Below are positions 25,467-34,719 of a stretch of 64,000 nucleotides of DNA, one piece after another. The notes beneath the pieces are model-generated. The model worked only from the letters and a program-made list of their open reading frames with translations, was not told the DNA's origin and ran no database searches. The DNA comes from Desulfosporosinus fructosivorans (lineage in GTDB: Bacteria > Bacillota > Desulfitobacteriia > Desulfitobacteriales > Desulfitobacteriaceae): NCBI RefSeq assembly GCF_004766045.1, contig NZ_SPQQ01000004.1:186001-250000 (forward strand), written 5' to 3'. A program made the position numbers and the translations under genes. Within the stretch, counting starts at the first letter, position 1, and every line of letters starts with the position of its first letter.

Positions 25467-25910
25467 TTAATCACGAATATATCCTAACAGAATTGCCGCC
25501 TCTGCTACCAGGGCATCTCTGATTCGATAATAAGTTCGAAGTGGTATCTTCATTTGTTTTGCTACCCACCAGTCATAATTGTGTTTGCTAAAGTAGCGAT
25601 ACTCAATAATCTTCTTTTCGTCTTCTCCAAATCCATCGATAATAATTTCTATCTCCTTGATGCGAAGCTCGCACTCGTTAATCTCTTGGGTTGTCTCCCA
25701 ACGTTTGGCGGCAATGCCCCCTGTTTGATCACTAGTTCTTGAGGATACCGGAGTTAGGGAGTAGCTCGCCGTCGTCCTTGGCAATTCAGTTCCAAGCTGT
25801 GCGTTTAAAATGCATAAGCGCTTTTTATCATCCGGATATTGAGAGAGTCTCTTGATCGTTTGCATGTACCACTCGGACTTTTTGTTTTTCTTCTCTGCTT
25901 GAGCGTCCAT
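25467..25910 (-). CDS. ArpU/RinA-type phage late-gene activator
   Basis: 147 residues. N-terminal helices and a central Ser/Thr-rich linker (TTASYSLTPVSSRTSDQTG) lead to a sigma-like C-terminal region: ECELRIKEIEIIIDGFGEDEKKIIEYRYFSKHNYDWWVAKQMKIPLRTYYRIRDALV (about 84-137), a helix-turn-helix as in ArpU/DUF1492 regulators. Such proteins switch on late operons in Firmicute prophages. It would thus turn on the tail genes downstream. It is followed by its own terminator. Confidence 0.78.
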   Translation of the reverse strand: MDAQAEKKNKKSEWYMQTIKRLSQYPDDKKRLCILNAQLGTELPRTTASYSLTPVSSRTSDQTGGIAAKRWETTQEINECELRIKEIEIIIDGFGEDEKKIIEYRYFSKHNYDWWVAKQMKIPLRTYYRIRDALVAEAAILLGYIRD

Positions 25911-26096
25911 AATATCCCCTTTCTAAAGCTTCCCCAGCTCCACCTCTGAACTAATCAGATGCCATATCCATAGCTCTCACCTTACGGTCTTCACTCTGGA
26001 ACGGCCCTTAAGCCAGCAAATGGATTGAGAACTTTATCAGCATACTTAATGAGTTTTCTATTATCGACTGACACACTCTTCGTCTTTAACTACTCT

Positions 26097-26333
26097 TTAG
26101 CAGTCTTGTATTTCCGTCATATTTGGCATAAAATTTAGGTCTTTCATAAATTCTCCTGCAATCCGATAAATGCTATTAAGCGATAGTGTATATTGTCCAG
26201 CTTCGGTATCAGCTATGTAGCTTCGCGATAAACCAACTTTGTGACTTAGTTCAGCTTGGGTTAGCCTCAGCTTTTTCCGTTTATTCGCAATCGCATCTCC
26301 TTGCTTTTGCATGTCAATGATCTTCCTGCTCAT
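26097..26333 (-). CDS. Xre-family helix-turn-helix protein (divergent regulator)
   Basis: About 78 residues if begun at ATG 26333 (MSRKIIDMQKQGDAIANKRK). A longer frame to 26399 lacks a ribosome site; AGGAGG is 13 bases before 26333, so the start is uncertain. The HTH is RLTQAELSHKVGLSRSYIADTEAGQYTLSLNSIYRIA. It is divergent from the Xre/ImmA pair and could be a Cro-like partner. Its upstream DNA has the direct repeat gttattgtatt around 26360-26390. Confidence 0.78.
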   Translation of the reverse strand: MSRKIIDMQKQGDAIANKRKKLRLTQAELSHKVGLSRSYIADTEAGQYTLSLNSIYRIAGEFMKDLNFMPNMTEIQDC

Positions 26334-26478
26334 CCTTGGTTCGCCCTCCTCTCTGTTACCTAAGGTTATTGTATTGTTATTGTATTGTATATCCGTCATT
26401 TGCTCAAGAGTGAAAAATGATCATCGGCTTTGATTAGCTAGCCCGTCCTTAAATCTGCGGCTATTAACTTGTATTTAC

Positions 26479-26530
26479 GTCATTATTGAGAAAATAATGA
26501 CTTGTGATTCCAGTTATGATGTTTTATACT
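26479..26530 (+). promoter_or_regulatory. Promoter and operator of the Xre-ImmA immunity pair
   Basis: A perfect 8-bp inverted repeat gtcattat...ataatgac (26479-26501) abuts TTGTGA (26502-26507) and, after a 17-base spacer, TATACT (26525-26530). The palindrome touches the -35 box, so the Xre repressor could control itself here. Confidence 0.65.
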
Positions 26531-26574
26531 ATAAATGTCGGATATACAGAACATATATTTTGGGAGGGAACACC

Positions 26575-27171
26575 GTGGGTGTGGGCGAGCGAATTAAAAA
26601 GGTTAGAAAACAAAAAGGCCTTACTCAAGTTAAACTTGCCGAAAAGGCCGGAATTTCAAGGTCCTATCTAGCGGATGTGGAATCTGACCGCTATAATCCA
26701 AGCTTAACTACATTGATGGATCTTGCTCGTGCTTTAAATGTTACCGCGAGTTGTTTTCTGGATGATAAAGAAATAGATTTCCGCAACCTCATTCAGCTAT
26801 GTAAAAAGAACGGCCTATCTCTAGACTCTCTTGGGGAGTTATTGGAAATTTCGTCGAAGGAATTAGCTCATATAAAATCCAATAAACTCCCCTCTGAAGG
26901 GACTATGTTCAAAATTATTGATCATTTTGACTGTACATGGGACTATATTATTGGGAAAACGGATTCGCCCGATAATGTGGTCTTTGAAGAAAACTCTATT
27001 TCTGCCTCTGGTCTAATTCCAAAACGTCCCGAGAAACTTGGAGATCCGATAGAGCTCATCAATATTCCTTCTACCATCGCGGCTCATTTTGAAAATATGA
27101 ATTTTACAGAAGAAGAAACTGAAGAGATTAGTAATTTTATTAATTTCATAGCCTCTAAAAGAAAAAAGTAA
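26575..27171 (+). CDS. Xre-family repressor with C-terminal extension
   Basis: 198 residues from GTG 26575 (VGVGERIKKVRKQKGL), preceded by GGGAGG at 6 bases; earlier codons are leader. The N-terminal HTH is LTQVKLAEKAGISRSYLADVESDRYNPSLTTLMDLARALNV. A second HTH-like stretch follows at about residues 60-110 (LSLDSLGELLEISSKELAHIKSNKLPS). The C-terminal ~60 residues are acidic. With the ImmA-like protease immediately downstream it forms the repressor-protease module of ICEBs1/phi105-type elements. It would keep the tail cluster silent until DNA damage or another signal leads to its cleavage. Confidence 0.85.
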   Translation: MGVGERIKKVRKQKGLTQVKLAEKAGISRSYLADVESDRYNPSLTTLMDLARALNVTASCFLDDKEIDFRNLIQLCKKNGLSLDSLGELLEISSKELAHIKSNKLPSEGTMFKIIDHFDCTWDYIIGKTDSPDNVVFEENSISASGLIPKRPEKLGDPIELINIPSTIAAHFENMNFTEEETEEISNFINFIASKRKK

Positions 27172-27197
27172 CCATTCCGCGCATAAGGAGATGTTAC

Positions 27198-27701
27198 ATG
27201 AATTATGAGAGTTTGCTCAAAGAGCTTGAAAAAGAAGGCGTCGAGGTAATAGAGTATAAGTTTCGCAGCGACTCTTTAAAAGGTTTATATTTCGACAATG
27301 TGATAACCCTTAATCCTGCAAACATTATTGATGATAAAGAAAAAGCCTGTATTCTAGCCGAAGAATATGGACACTATCGCACATCCTTTGGAAATATTCT
27401 GGATCAGCAAAATACTTCTAATGTTAAGCAAGAAAAACGGGCTAGAAATTGGGCCTATGAAAAATTAGTACCCTTAGAAAAACTCATCGATGCGTTTGAA
27501 GCTTGTATTCATAACCGTTATGATTTAGCTGATTTCTTAGGAGTGACGGAAAAATTCTTAGATCTGACCTTGAGCCACTATCAGGAAAAATTCGGCACCT
27601 ATGCTGAGTGTAGGGATTACCTGATTTATTTCAGTCCGCTCGGCGTACTGCGTCAGTTCAAGAATGATGATTATCCAAGTGAAAGTCATACGGGTGAATG
27701 A
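27198..27701 (+). CDS. immA: ImmA/IrrE-family metalloprotease-like protein
   Basis: 167 residues. The M78 metal site reads ILAEEYGHYRTS (about 55-66), that is AEExGH rather than the textbook HExxH; this AEE-GH form is also found in other phage ImmA-like proteins and the first metal ligand may be supplied differently. Later RARNWAYEKLVPLEKLIDAF and LADFLGVTEKFLDLTLSHYQ match the family. It should cleave the upstream Xre repressor. AAGGAG precedes the ATG. It is the right-hand end of the tail cluster. Confidence 0.83.
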   Translation: MNYESLLKELEKEGVEVIEYKFRSDSLKGLYFDNVITLNPANIIDDKEKACILAEEYGHYRTSFGNILDQQNTSNVKQEKRARNWAYEKLVPLEKLIDAFEACIHNRYDLADFLGVTEKFLDLTLSHYQEKFGTYAECRDYLIYFSPLGVLRQFKNDDYPSESHTGE

Positions 27702-27727
27702 AGACACTAGTGTTAGGCCTAATGATC

Positions 27728-29035
27728 TCAACTTATCATGGTTTTTATTTCTTTGCTTAATACCATTAGTTCTTCCCTAGTTTTGCTGAAATCAAATTTG
27801 GTGAAGCATTTATTCCTGAGCAAAACCTTTCCATTAACAATTACCGTATCTACATTGCTTGCATTGGCGGCGTAAACAATGGTGGCATAATAATCATAAA
27901 TAGGCTGCATGTTCACAGAGGAGGTTTCCAGGATCACCAAATCAGCCTTTTTGCTCGGTTCAATAGAGCCGATCAACTTATCCAGATTTAAGGCCCTGGC
28001 GCCGCCTATCGTAGCCATTTCTAGAATGTCCATTGCTGGAAATAGGGTCCTGTCCCGGTTAAACAACTTATGGATCTTGGCCACCAGTGACATTTGAGTG
28101 ATGATATCCAGTGTATTTCCACTCATTGGCCCGTCACTACCAAGCCCCACCTTCATCTTCCTCTTAACCATTTCTTTCAGGGGCGGTACCCCTTTTCCCG
28201 CCTTGGCATTGGCACCGATATTATGAGCGATGCCGATCTGCCTCTTCTCAAGAATATCCAGGTCCTCCATGGAAACATAGATCAAATGAGCGGCAATAAA
28301 GCGGTCATTGAGTACACCAAGGCTGTCCAGATATTGCACCGGTGTCATATTATATTCAGTCTTGTATTTTTGAACTTCATCGTCCATCTCCGCCACATGC
28401 ATTATCATCGGAACATCGTATTTTTCAGAGAGCGCTGCTGCCTTTTTCAGGTGCATACTGTCATTGGTATAGGGTGCATGAGGAGCGATGGCCGGTGTGA
28501 TCAAGTCATCCTCGTGCCACTTTTCGATAAACTGTTCGGCGTAGGCCAGGCCGCCGTAAGCTTCCTTGGAGTCTGGCGATGGAAAGTCCACCACGGTTTC
28601 CCCTAGTACTGCTCGAATGCCCATTTCTTTGGCTGCCTTCGCCACTTCATCTTCAAAATAATACATATCTGCAAAGGTCGTCACACCAGAGGCCAGCATT
28701 TCCGCTATAGCATATTTTGAGCCCAGTGCTACCAGGTTTTGATCGACTAACTTTTTCTCGAGCGGGAGAATGTACCGTTTCAGACGATCGGGCAGATCGT
28801 CCCCCAGACTTCTGAAGACCACCATGGCAGCATGGGTATGGGTGTTCACCATCCCGGGCATTAAGATGCCGCCTTGGCCATCAATGACTTCATTCGCTTG
28901 ATAGCGTTCCAGCAACTCTGGTCCGCCCACAGCCTCAATGGCATCCCCGCTGATCACCACAACGCCGTTTTCTATCAGTTCCTTTTCCTGATTCATGGTC
29001 AATATCGTTACATTGTTAATTATCAAGCTAGCCAC
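27728..29035 (-). CDS. Amidohydrolase, S-adenosylhomocysteine/methylthioadenosine deaminase type
   Basis: 435 residues. The metal site is GMVNTHTHAAMVVFR (two His, about 61-75), with further ligands in IAPHAPYTND, MIMHVAEMDDE and GLGSDGPMSGNTLD (aspartate, about 300-313). Pattern and length match MtaD/TrzA-type deaminases that convert MTA, SAH or adenosine to inosine analogues. The usual DGAASNN is DGPMSGN here, so the substrate may differ. It ends the LacI-controlled operon, 24 bp after adenine deaminase. Role inferred: deaminating an imported purine nucleoside or related compound. Confidence 0.8.
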   Translation of the reverse strand: MASLIINNVTILTMNQEKELIENGVVVISGDAIEAVGGPELLERYQANEVIDGQGGILMPGMVNTHTHAAMVVFRSLGDDLPDRLKRYILPLEKKLVDQNLVALGSKYAIAEMLASGVTTFADMYYFEDEVAKAAKEMGIRAVLGETVVDFPSPDSKEAYGGLAYAEQFIEKWHEDDLITPAIAPHAPYTNDSMHLKKAAALSEKYDVPMIMHVAEMDDEVQKYKTEYNMTPVQYLDSLGVLNDRFIAAHLIYVSMEDLDILEKRQIGIAHNIGANAKAGKGVPPLKEMVKRKMKVGLGSDGPMSGNTLDIITQMSLVAKIHKLFNRDRTLFPAMDILEMATIGGARALNLDKLIGSIEPSKKADLVILETSSVNMQPIYDYYATIVYAANASNVDTVIVNGKVLLRNKCFTKFDFSKTREELMVLSKEIKTMIS

Positions 29036-29058
29036 AATGAGTACCTTCTTTTCATCGA

Positions 29059-30771
29059 CTATTTAGTTTCTACAAATAAACTCACGATTTCCTGGTCATT
29101 GACATTAATCAAGCCTCGGTCGCTGATCTTCAAAGCCGGACTAACCGGCAGTGACAAGGTACTCAGAGACATGATTTCGTTATGATGATGATAACCCAGT
29201 CCCTTCAGCGCCTGTCTTATGCCCTTTAGCTTTTCAGCCAGTCTAGCTAGTGGTTCTTCAGATAAAATACCACCGACGGGTAATTCCAAGGCAGCAATCA
29301 TTCTTCCCTGTTCTGCCACACAAATACCGCCCTGCTGTTCAATCACCCAATTGGCAGCTAGGACCATATCCTCAGTATTTTTTCCCAGCACCAATAGATT
29401 ATGACTGTCATGGGCATAACTGCTGGCCACAGCGCCGCGCTGAAGTACATCGCCCCCGGCCAAGCCATAGGCTCTGTTATTATTCTTGCCATACCGTTCA
29501 AAGATAGACAGCAGGCAATATTTAGAACTCTGCCACAGCAAATGGCCTTGTTCTGCCCCTAACCAAGCAAAGCTTTCCTCGGTAAAGGTGCTGTCTGCTT
29601 GGACATTCATGATTCTACAGAACATTTTCGCTTTATGATCGGGCGTTTTTACGATAAAATCGGCTGCGGAAAGCTTGGGGAGTTTGATACTTTGATAGAA
29701 ATGTGCCGGAAAACGTTGCTGAGGATCTGCTCTGCCGGCTGTCTTTTCTTCAACCTTTACGCCACCTTTATACACTGCGTCAATGACAACATCCTCAAGC
29801 TCACTGAGCAGTATAAAATCGGCCACTTTACCTGGCGCTATGCTCCCCCGGTCGAGTAGCTTCATTCTTCTTGCCGGAGTGTAGGTGGACACATAGATGG
29901 CCATCTCCGGCGTCATGCCCATTTGAACAGCCTTTTTTACTAAGCTGTTTAAATGACCTTCCACCAGCTTATCTGCCATCACATCGTCCGTCACCAAGGC
30001 GAAATGTTCGTATAGATTATTGGCCACGAGATAGTCCATATTCTCCTTGTTCATGGATTTTTCCTGTATTTCCATGAACATGCCGTTTTGGATCTTTTCC
30101 TCAAGGGATTTCACGGTCTGTTGGGTGTGATCACCATCGACCCCGGTGCCTATATATTTGGAAAGGTCTAAGCCGGATATCCTGGGGCAATGTCCCTCGA
30201 TCACCAGTTCAGGCTTTTTTGCTTTGATTAGTCTAATAATCTGGTTAATGGTTGAATCCCTATTCTGAACCAAATCCTTGAAATTCATCACTTCGCCAAG
30301 ACAGAGTACATCGTCTCTTGAGAGCAGTCTTTCCACTTCCAGCACACCGATGCTTCCGCCTGAGGTTTCCATGGCCAAAGAAGTAGAAGGAACAGAGCTG
30401 GGAATGCCATAAAATATATCGATCAGCTCGCTACATTTTATATCCATCATAGCCTCTATTCCCTCTAGTCCAAAGACATTGGCCATTTCATGCGGATCTG
30501 CCACAACAGTTGTTACACCCTGTGTAACAACTGCCTGGGCAAATTGAATCGGAGTAGTCATGGAGCTTTCAATGTGCATGTGGATATCAATGAATCCCGG
30601 AATAAGATACTTTCCGCTTCCGTCGATCACCGTTGCTGCCTTTAATGGCATGTCATCCACTTCTGATATATGCAGAAACTTACCATCCGCAACAGCGACA
30701 TCTCTATAGAAAAACTTCTTAAAGTAAGCATTAAATACCTGCACATGTTTAATGATCAACTCTGCATCCAT
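29059..30771 (-). CDS. ade: Adenine deaminase
   Basis: 570 residues from ATG 30771 (MDAELIIKHVQVFNAYFKK), with AAGGGG 7 bases upstream; the 13 residues encoded before it are not supported. Family motifs: PGFIDIHMHIESSMTTP, VADPHEMANVFG, VIEGHCPRISGLDL, LVTDDVMADKLVEGHLN, and the C-terminal adenine-deaminase domain with GLGYHHHNEIMSLSTLSLPVSPALKISDRGL. Converts adenine to hypoxanthine and ammonia. It stands between an ABC importer and the MTA/SAH-type deaminase, which suggests use of purines as a nitrogen source or salvage of adenine released from nucleosides. Confidence 0.93.
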   Translation of the reverse strand: MDAELIIKHVQVFNAYFKKFFYRDVAVADGKFLHISEVDDMPLKAATVIDGSGKYLIPGFIDIHMHIESSMTTPIQFAQAVVTQGVTTVVADPHEMANVFGLEGIEAMMDIKCSELIDIFYGIPSSVPSTSLAMETSGGSIGVLEVERLLSRDDVLCLGEVMNFKDLVQNRDSTINQIIRLIKAKKPELVIEGHCPRISGLDLSKYIGTGVDGDHTQQTVKSLEEKIQNGMFMEIQEKSMNKENMDYLVANNLYEHFALVTDDVMADKLVEGHLNSLVKKAVQMGMTPEMAIYVSTYTPARRMKLLDRGSIAPGKVADFILLSELEDVVIDAVYKGGVKVEEKTAGRADPQQRFPAHFYQSIKLPKLSAADFIVKTPDHKAKMFCRIMNVQADSTFTEESFAWLGAEQGHLLWQSSKYCLLSIFERYGKNNNRAYGLAGGDVLQRGAVASSYAHDSHNLLVLGKNTEDMVLAANWVIEQQGGICVAEQGRMIAALELPVGGILSEEPLARLAEKLKGIRQALKGLGYHHHNEIMSLSTLSLPVSPALKISDRGLINVNDQEIVSLFVETK

Positions 30772-30844
30772 GCTGGTTCCCCTTTTGGGCACATTCAAAA
30801 AAATAACCATAGCATCTTTGACTTGTTATTTTCTTTCATATGCC

Positions 30845-31903
30845 TTATTTATTAAATAATCTGTTCCACTGATCAATCCACGTTTTTAGCTGTTTGTTGA
30901 CTAAGCTGTAATCTAAAGTTTTGGCTTTATTGACACCTTCACCATAGGTTAGGTTTGCCGCATCCTTTTCCGCCAACTTAACATCCACATTAATCGGTGA
31001 ATCACCCACGAAGGCAGCAGTCTTACTCTCTACCTCTGCACTTAATACATAATCAACAAACTTTGTAGCTAGTTCTTGATTCTTTGAATTTTTCGTAATA
31101 TTAATGGTATTAAAGTTCAGAATGGCTCCCTCGGTAGGGTCTACATAGACGGCATCAGGCATTGCTTTCTTGATGGAAGCAACCACAAAATCGGCAGCTA
31201 CGGCAGCGGTTATTTCTCCATTGGAGAACATATTGACTAAATCTGAGGATTTCGTATAGGTCTTGACCACATTGGGTTTTAAAGCTTCTAATGACTTAAA
31301 GGCAGCGACGCCATTATCACTCTTTACCTCTGTGCCGGCATTGATTCCTCCTGCAAATACCATAGCAGGTCCAAAGGTCGTGGTAATATCCGGAATCGAA
31401 ATTTTACCCTTGAGGTCTGCTTTCCATAAATCCTTCCAGGACGTAATTTTTCCGTTAACTTTATTTGGATTATAGACGATGGCTGCGCGGTTCAAGGTAT
31501 AAGCCGGACCATAGCCTGCCTCGACAAACTTTTGGGCAACAGGTAAAATCTTTTTAGCATTGGGCACTTTGCTATAGTCTATTTTTGCAAACAGACCATC
31601 CTCAATGCCCTGCTGGGAATAAGATTCTGCCAAATACATGACATCCACAGTGCTGTTGGGGTTGTTCTTGAGCTTGGCCAAGCGTTCATCATTATTTCCG
31701 ACTTCAACGACTACTTTGACATTGTTGGCCTTTTCAAAGGGTTCAATAACGTTTTTCATGTATTGATCCTGATTTAAGCCCCAAGTAGATACGACTAATT
31801 GTTTTGGCGTCCCCTCAGTGGTCGAAGTTGGTTTTTGAGCACCGCACCCTGCCACCAAGGTTGTTAGCATGAGACCTGATAGAATAATGGCAATTTTTTT
31901 CAC
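30845..31903 (-). CDS. ABC transporter substrate-binding lipoprotein (PotD/spermidine-putrescine type)
   Basis: 352 residues with a lipoprotein signal (IAIILSGLMLTTLVAGC, cysteine 20). The mature part has the type-2 periplasmic fold of PotD-like proteins: LVVSTWGLNQDQYMKNVIEPFEKANNVKVVVE, DVMYLAESYSQQGIEDGLFAKIDYSKVPN, GYGPAYTLNRAAIVYNP. It is anchored to the outer face of the membrane. The conserved neighbours (one ATPase, two permeases) complete the importer. The ligand cannot be read from sequence; polyamine, or a purine given the deaminases downstream, are both possible. Confidence 0.88.
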   Translation of the reverse strand: MKKIAIILSGLMLTTLVAGCGAQKPTSTTEGTPKQLVVSTWGLNQDQYMKNVIEPFEKANNVKVVVEVGNNDERLAKLKNNPNSTVDVMYLAESYSQQGIEDGLFAKIDYSKVPNAKKILPVAQKFVEAGYGPAYTLNRAAIVYNPNKVNGKITSWKDLWKADLKGKISIPDITTTFGPAMVFAGGINAGTEVKSDNGVAAFKSLEALKPNVVKTYTKSSDLVNMFSNGEITAAVAADFVVASIKKAMPDAVYVDPTEGAILNFNTINITKNSKNQELATKFVDYVLSAEVESKTAAFVGDSPINVDVKLAEKDAANLTYGEGVNKAKTLDYSLVNKQLKTWIDQWNRLFNK

Positions 31904-31907
31904 TAGA

Positions 31908-32978
31908 CTATTCCTCCTTAGTTTTTTTGATAATAATCAATTTATTGGAAGGTAAATGAAGCTTTACCCTATCCCCTTGATGATAAATCTGATCTTTACT
32001 GCTGTTTACAAGCATTGACCCCAGCTTTGTATCCACACTGTACTGATAGTCCTTGCCTACAAAAGTCCTTATCTCAATATTGCCCTCTATTACGTTGGCA
32101 GTTTGACTGGTTTCAGCTGAAAGCAGCTCAATATCGTCAGGTCTTATGGTCCCGAAAGACATAACGTCACTATCTGCCAAGTTCTGATCATCACTAATCT
32201 GTAAGGAAATACCGTCGTCCGTTAGGAAGCGTCCCAATTCCTGCTTTTTAAGATTGATGAAGTTTTCAAAGCCTATAAATCTTGCCACAAACTCAGTTTT
32301 AGGATGGGAATAGATCATTTCAGGAGAATCATACTGCTCTACTACCCCCTTATTCATCACGGCTACCTTATCTGAAATAGAAAAGCATTCCTCCTGGTCA
32401 TGGGTTACAAATAAAGTCGTAATGCCCAGCTTTTGCTGAAGTTTTTTAATTTCCACTCGCATTTTTAAGCGAAGCTTGGCATCGAGATTACTAAGGGGCT
32501 CATCTAGGAGCAGCAGGTCCGGCTTAATGACTAGGGCTCTGGCTAAGGCTACTCTCTGCCGTTGCCCCCCGGAGAGCTCCTTGGGATATCGTTTGCTAAA
32601 GGCTTTTAAATCCACGACTTCCAGGATCTCCTCAACAGCCTTACGCAGTTCTTCCTTAGTGGTCTTGCGCATTTTCAGGCCAAAGGCCACATTATCAAAC
32701 ACACTCAGATGGGGAAATAAAGCATAGCTTTGAAACACTAAACCGAAATTGCGTTTATGAACCGCCAGCTTTGTATAATTATGGCCATCAAAGATGAAGT
32801 CTCCCGCCTTGGTTTCTATGAAGCCGGCAATAACCCGAAGGGTCGTTGTTTTCCCGCAGCCGCTGGGGCCAAGCAAGGAAACGAACTGGCCTTTTTCTAT
32901 GTCCAAATTCAGTTTTTTGAGGATATCTGATTTTCCATCGTAGGAAACCGTAATATCATTTAAATTGATTAAGGCCAT
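31908..32978 (-). CDS. ABC transporter ATP-binding protein (PotA type)
   Basis: 356 residues. Walker A GPSGCGKTT (about 37-45), Q-loop FQSYALFPHL, signature LSGGQRQRVALARAL, Walker B LLLLDEPLSNLDAK and H-loop FVTHDQEE are all intact. A C-terminal TOBE domain (about 270-350, ISDDQNLADSDVMSFGTIRPDDIEL) is typical of the spermidine/putrescine/sulfate subclass. It powers the importer encoded next to it. Confidence 0.93.
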   Translation of the reverse strand: MALINLNDITVSYDGKSDILKKLNLDIEKGQFVSLLGPSGCGKTTTLRVIAGFIETKAGDFIFDGHNYTKLAVHKRNFGLVFQSYALFPHLSVFDNVAFGLKMRKTTKEELRKAVEEILEVVDLKAFSKRYPKELSGGQRQRVALARALVIKPDLLLLDEPLSNLDAKLRLKMRVEIKKLQQKLGITTLFVTHDQEECFSISDKVAVMNKGVVEQYDSPEMIYSHPKTEFVARFIGFENFINLKKQELGRFLTDDGISLQISDDQNLADSDVMSFGTIRPDDIELLSAETSQTANVIEGNIEIRTFVGKDYQYSVDTKLGSMLVNSSKDQIYHQGDRVKLHLPSNKLIIIKKTKEE

Positions 32979-32989
32979 TACTTCACCCC

Positions 32990-33772
32990 CTATTTCGCAA
33001 AATTGCTGATCCCTAACGTCTTTTCTACAACAAACATAATCAGCACCGTCATCGCCATCAGGATCACCGACAGAGCGGAAATCGTTGGATCATAGTTGTA
33101 TTCCACATAGCTCATCATACTGATGGGCAAGGTGCTCACACCGGGTCCCGTCAAAAACAAGGATACTGGTACGTTATTGAAGGAGTTAATGAAAGCCAGC
33201 ATAAACGCTGCTATGACACCTGAAGTTATATTCGGAAGGATTACCAGGAAAAAGGCCTTCAGTTTTGTTGCTCCCAAACTCACTGCCGCATCTTCAATGG
33301 AAAAATCCAGATTTTCTAGGCTGGACCCGACGACACGTATGATGTAGGGAATAACGATAATTACATGCCCGATGAGCAGACTGGTAAAAACATCTAATTG
33401 CAGCTTTAACGTTAAGAAGCGAAAAAAAGCAAAGCCGAGTACCACACCGGGTACAATGATGGGGGATAAGAATATGCTCTGCATTGCTGCTTTTCCTCGA
33501 TAATTATTTCTGCTCAGGGCATAAGCTGCCGGTATCCCAACAACCATGGCAATAAGTGTCGATATAACGGCTACCTTAAAGCTGATGCCCAGGGTTGTCA
33601 TAAAGGTTCTGGAGTTGAAGGCATTGCTAAACCACTGCAGGCTGAAACCCTTGGGCGGGAAGGACATAATATTCCCCGAGTCAAAGGCAGTGGTAATAAT
33701 GATCAGCAGCGGTCCGCAGAGAAACACATAGACTAAAATCACAAAGAAACTAAACAGCTTATTTCCCTTCAA
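32990..33772 (-). CDS. ABC transporter permease (PotC type)
   Basis: 260 residues from TTG 33772 (MKGNKLFSFFVILVYVFLCGP), with AGAGGTG overlapping the upstream stop; longer starts lie inside the previous gene. Six membrane helices. The cytoplasmic EAA loop appears as ENLDFSIEDAAVSLGATKLKAFFLVILP. Pairs with the next gene as the membrane channel. Confidence 0.9.
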   Translation of the reverse strand: MKGNKLFSFFVILVYVFLCGPLLIIITTAFDSGNIMSFPPKGFSLQWFSNAFNSRTFMTTLGISFKVAVISTLIAMVVGIPAAYALSRNNYRGKAAMQSIFLSPIIVPGVVLGFAFFRFLTLKLQLDVFTSLLIGHVIIVIPYIIRVVGSSLENLDFSIEDAAVSLGATKLKAFFLVILPNITSGVIAAFMLAFINSFNNVPVSLFLTGPGVSTLPISMMSYVEYNYDPTISALSVILMAMTVLIMFVVEKTLGISNFAK

Positions 33773-33773
33773 G

Positions 33774-34601
33774 CTATACACCTCTTTCATATAACTTTGA
33801 GGCGAATTTATTGATCCCAAACATCACGGTCAGGGTAATCAGAATCATGACTGTGGAAAGCACAGAAGCCTGAGTCCAATCATTCAGAGTCATGGCCTTC
33901 TGATACAACAGCGTTGCTAAAACTGTATTCTGATTTCCTCCCAACAGCTGAGGGGTTGTGTACGCTGTAAAGGTACCTGTAAAGACCAATACGCTACCAA
34001 CAATCATCCCCGGTACACTTAATGGGAAAATGATTTTTAAGAAGGCTGTAAATTTGTTGGCCCCCAAGCTTTCCGCGGCTTCAATTAAATCATCCTCTAT
34101 GCTGTCCATCACTCCTACCATGGAAATGATCATTAAGGGTAGAAAGAGATAGACAGAGCCGACGATGATCGCTGATTCTGTATATAAGAACTTCTGAGGT
34201 TCTTGCAATAGATGGGTTGAGACGAGCAATGTATTGATAATACCGTTTTTTCCCAAGATGGTCATCCAGGCAAAAGAACGTACCACTGAATCCGTCAGCT
34301 GAGGAAATATTGCTGCTGCAAGGAGTAGCCCTTTTAGCTTAGGGCTACTTTTAGCTACATAAAAGGATACAGGTACACCGAGAAGGACGCATATGATGGT
34401 TGTGATGATCCCGATTCGCAAGGTTCGGGTGAGAATGCTCATAAAGTAATCATCTTTAAAAAAAGCCAAATATCTGCCTAACGTTAATCCATTGTCACTA
34501 ATAAATGAAGGTAGGGTGGTCATCAGTATAGGTAAGAATAGAAAAAGACTGATCACAATAAGTCCCGGTATGAGCAATAAGTAAATACTTTTATTTTTCA
34601 T
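33774..34601 (-). CDS. ABC transporter permease (PotB type)
   Basis: 275 residues, six membrane helices, starting MKNKSIYLLLIPGLIVISLF. The EAA loop is MDSIEDDLIEAAESLGANKFTAFLKIIFPLSVPG (about 162-195). First structural gene of the importer, 118 bp after lacI-type gene and on the same strand. AAGGA precedes the ATG with a long spacer. Confidence 0.9.
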   Translation of the reverse strand: MKNKSIYLLLIPGLIVISLFLFLPILMTTLPSFISDNGLTLGRYLAFFKDDYFMSILTRTLRIGIITTIICVLLGVPVSFYVAKSSPKLKGLLLAAAIFPQLTDSVVRSFAWMTILGKNGIINTLLVSTHLLQEPQKFLYTESAIIVGSVYLFLPLMIISMVGVMDSIEDDLIEAAESLGANKFTAFLKIIFPLSVPGMIVGSVLVFTGTFTAYTTPQLLGGNQNTVLATLLYQKAMTLNDWTQASVLSTVMILITLTVMFGINKFASKLYERGV

Positions 34602-34719
34602 GCTAAACTATTCCTTCTTCTTCAATATTCATAACTTGAGGAGGCTTATCATCGCTACTCTCCATTTCCGTGCGAGAAACTCAAGAGTGACGACTTCCTG
34701 TTGACGAGGTACTATTCTC

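Noticed and set aside
25991..26074. 27-codon minus-strand frame (VSVDNRKLIKYADKVLNPFA)
   Set aside because: Plausible composition but the ribosome site is too close to the GTG and nothing supports it; may be a remnant.
28094..28606. 170-codon plus-strand frame opposite the deaminase
   Set aside because: Antisense to a conserved enzyme gene and without features; shadow frame.
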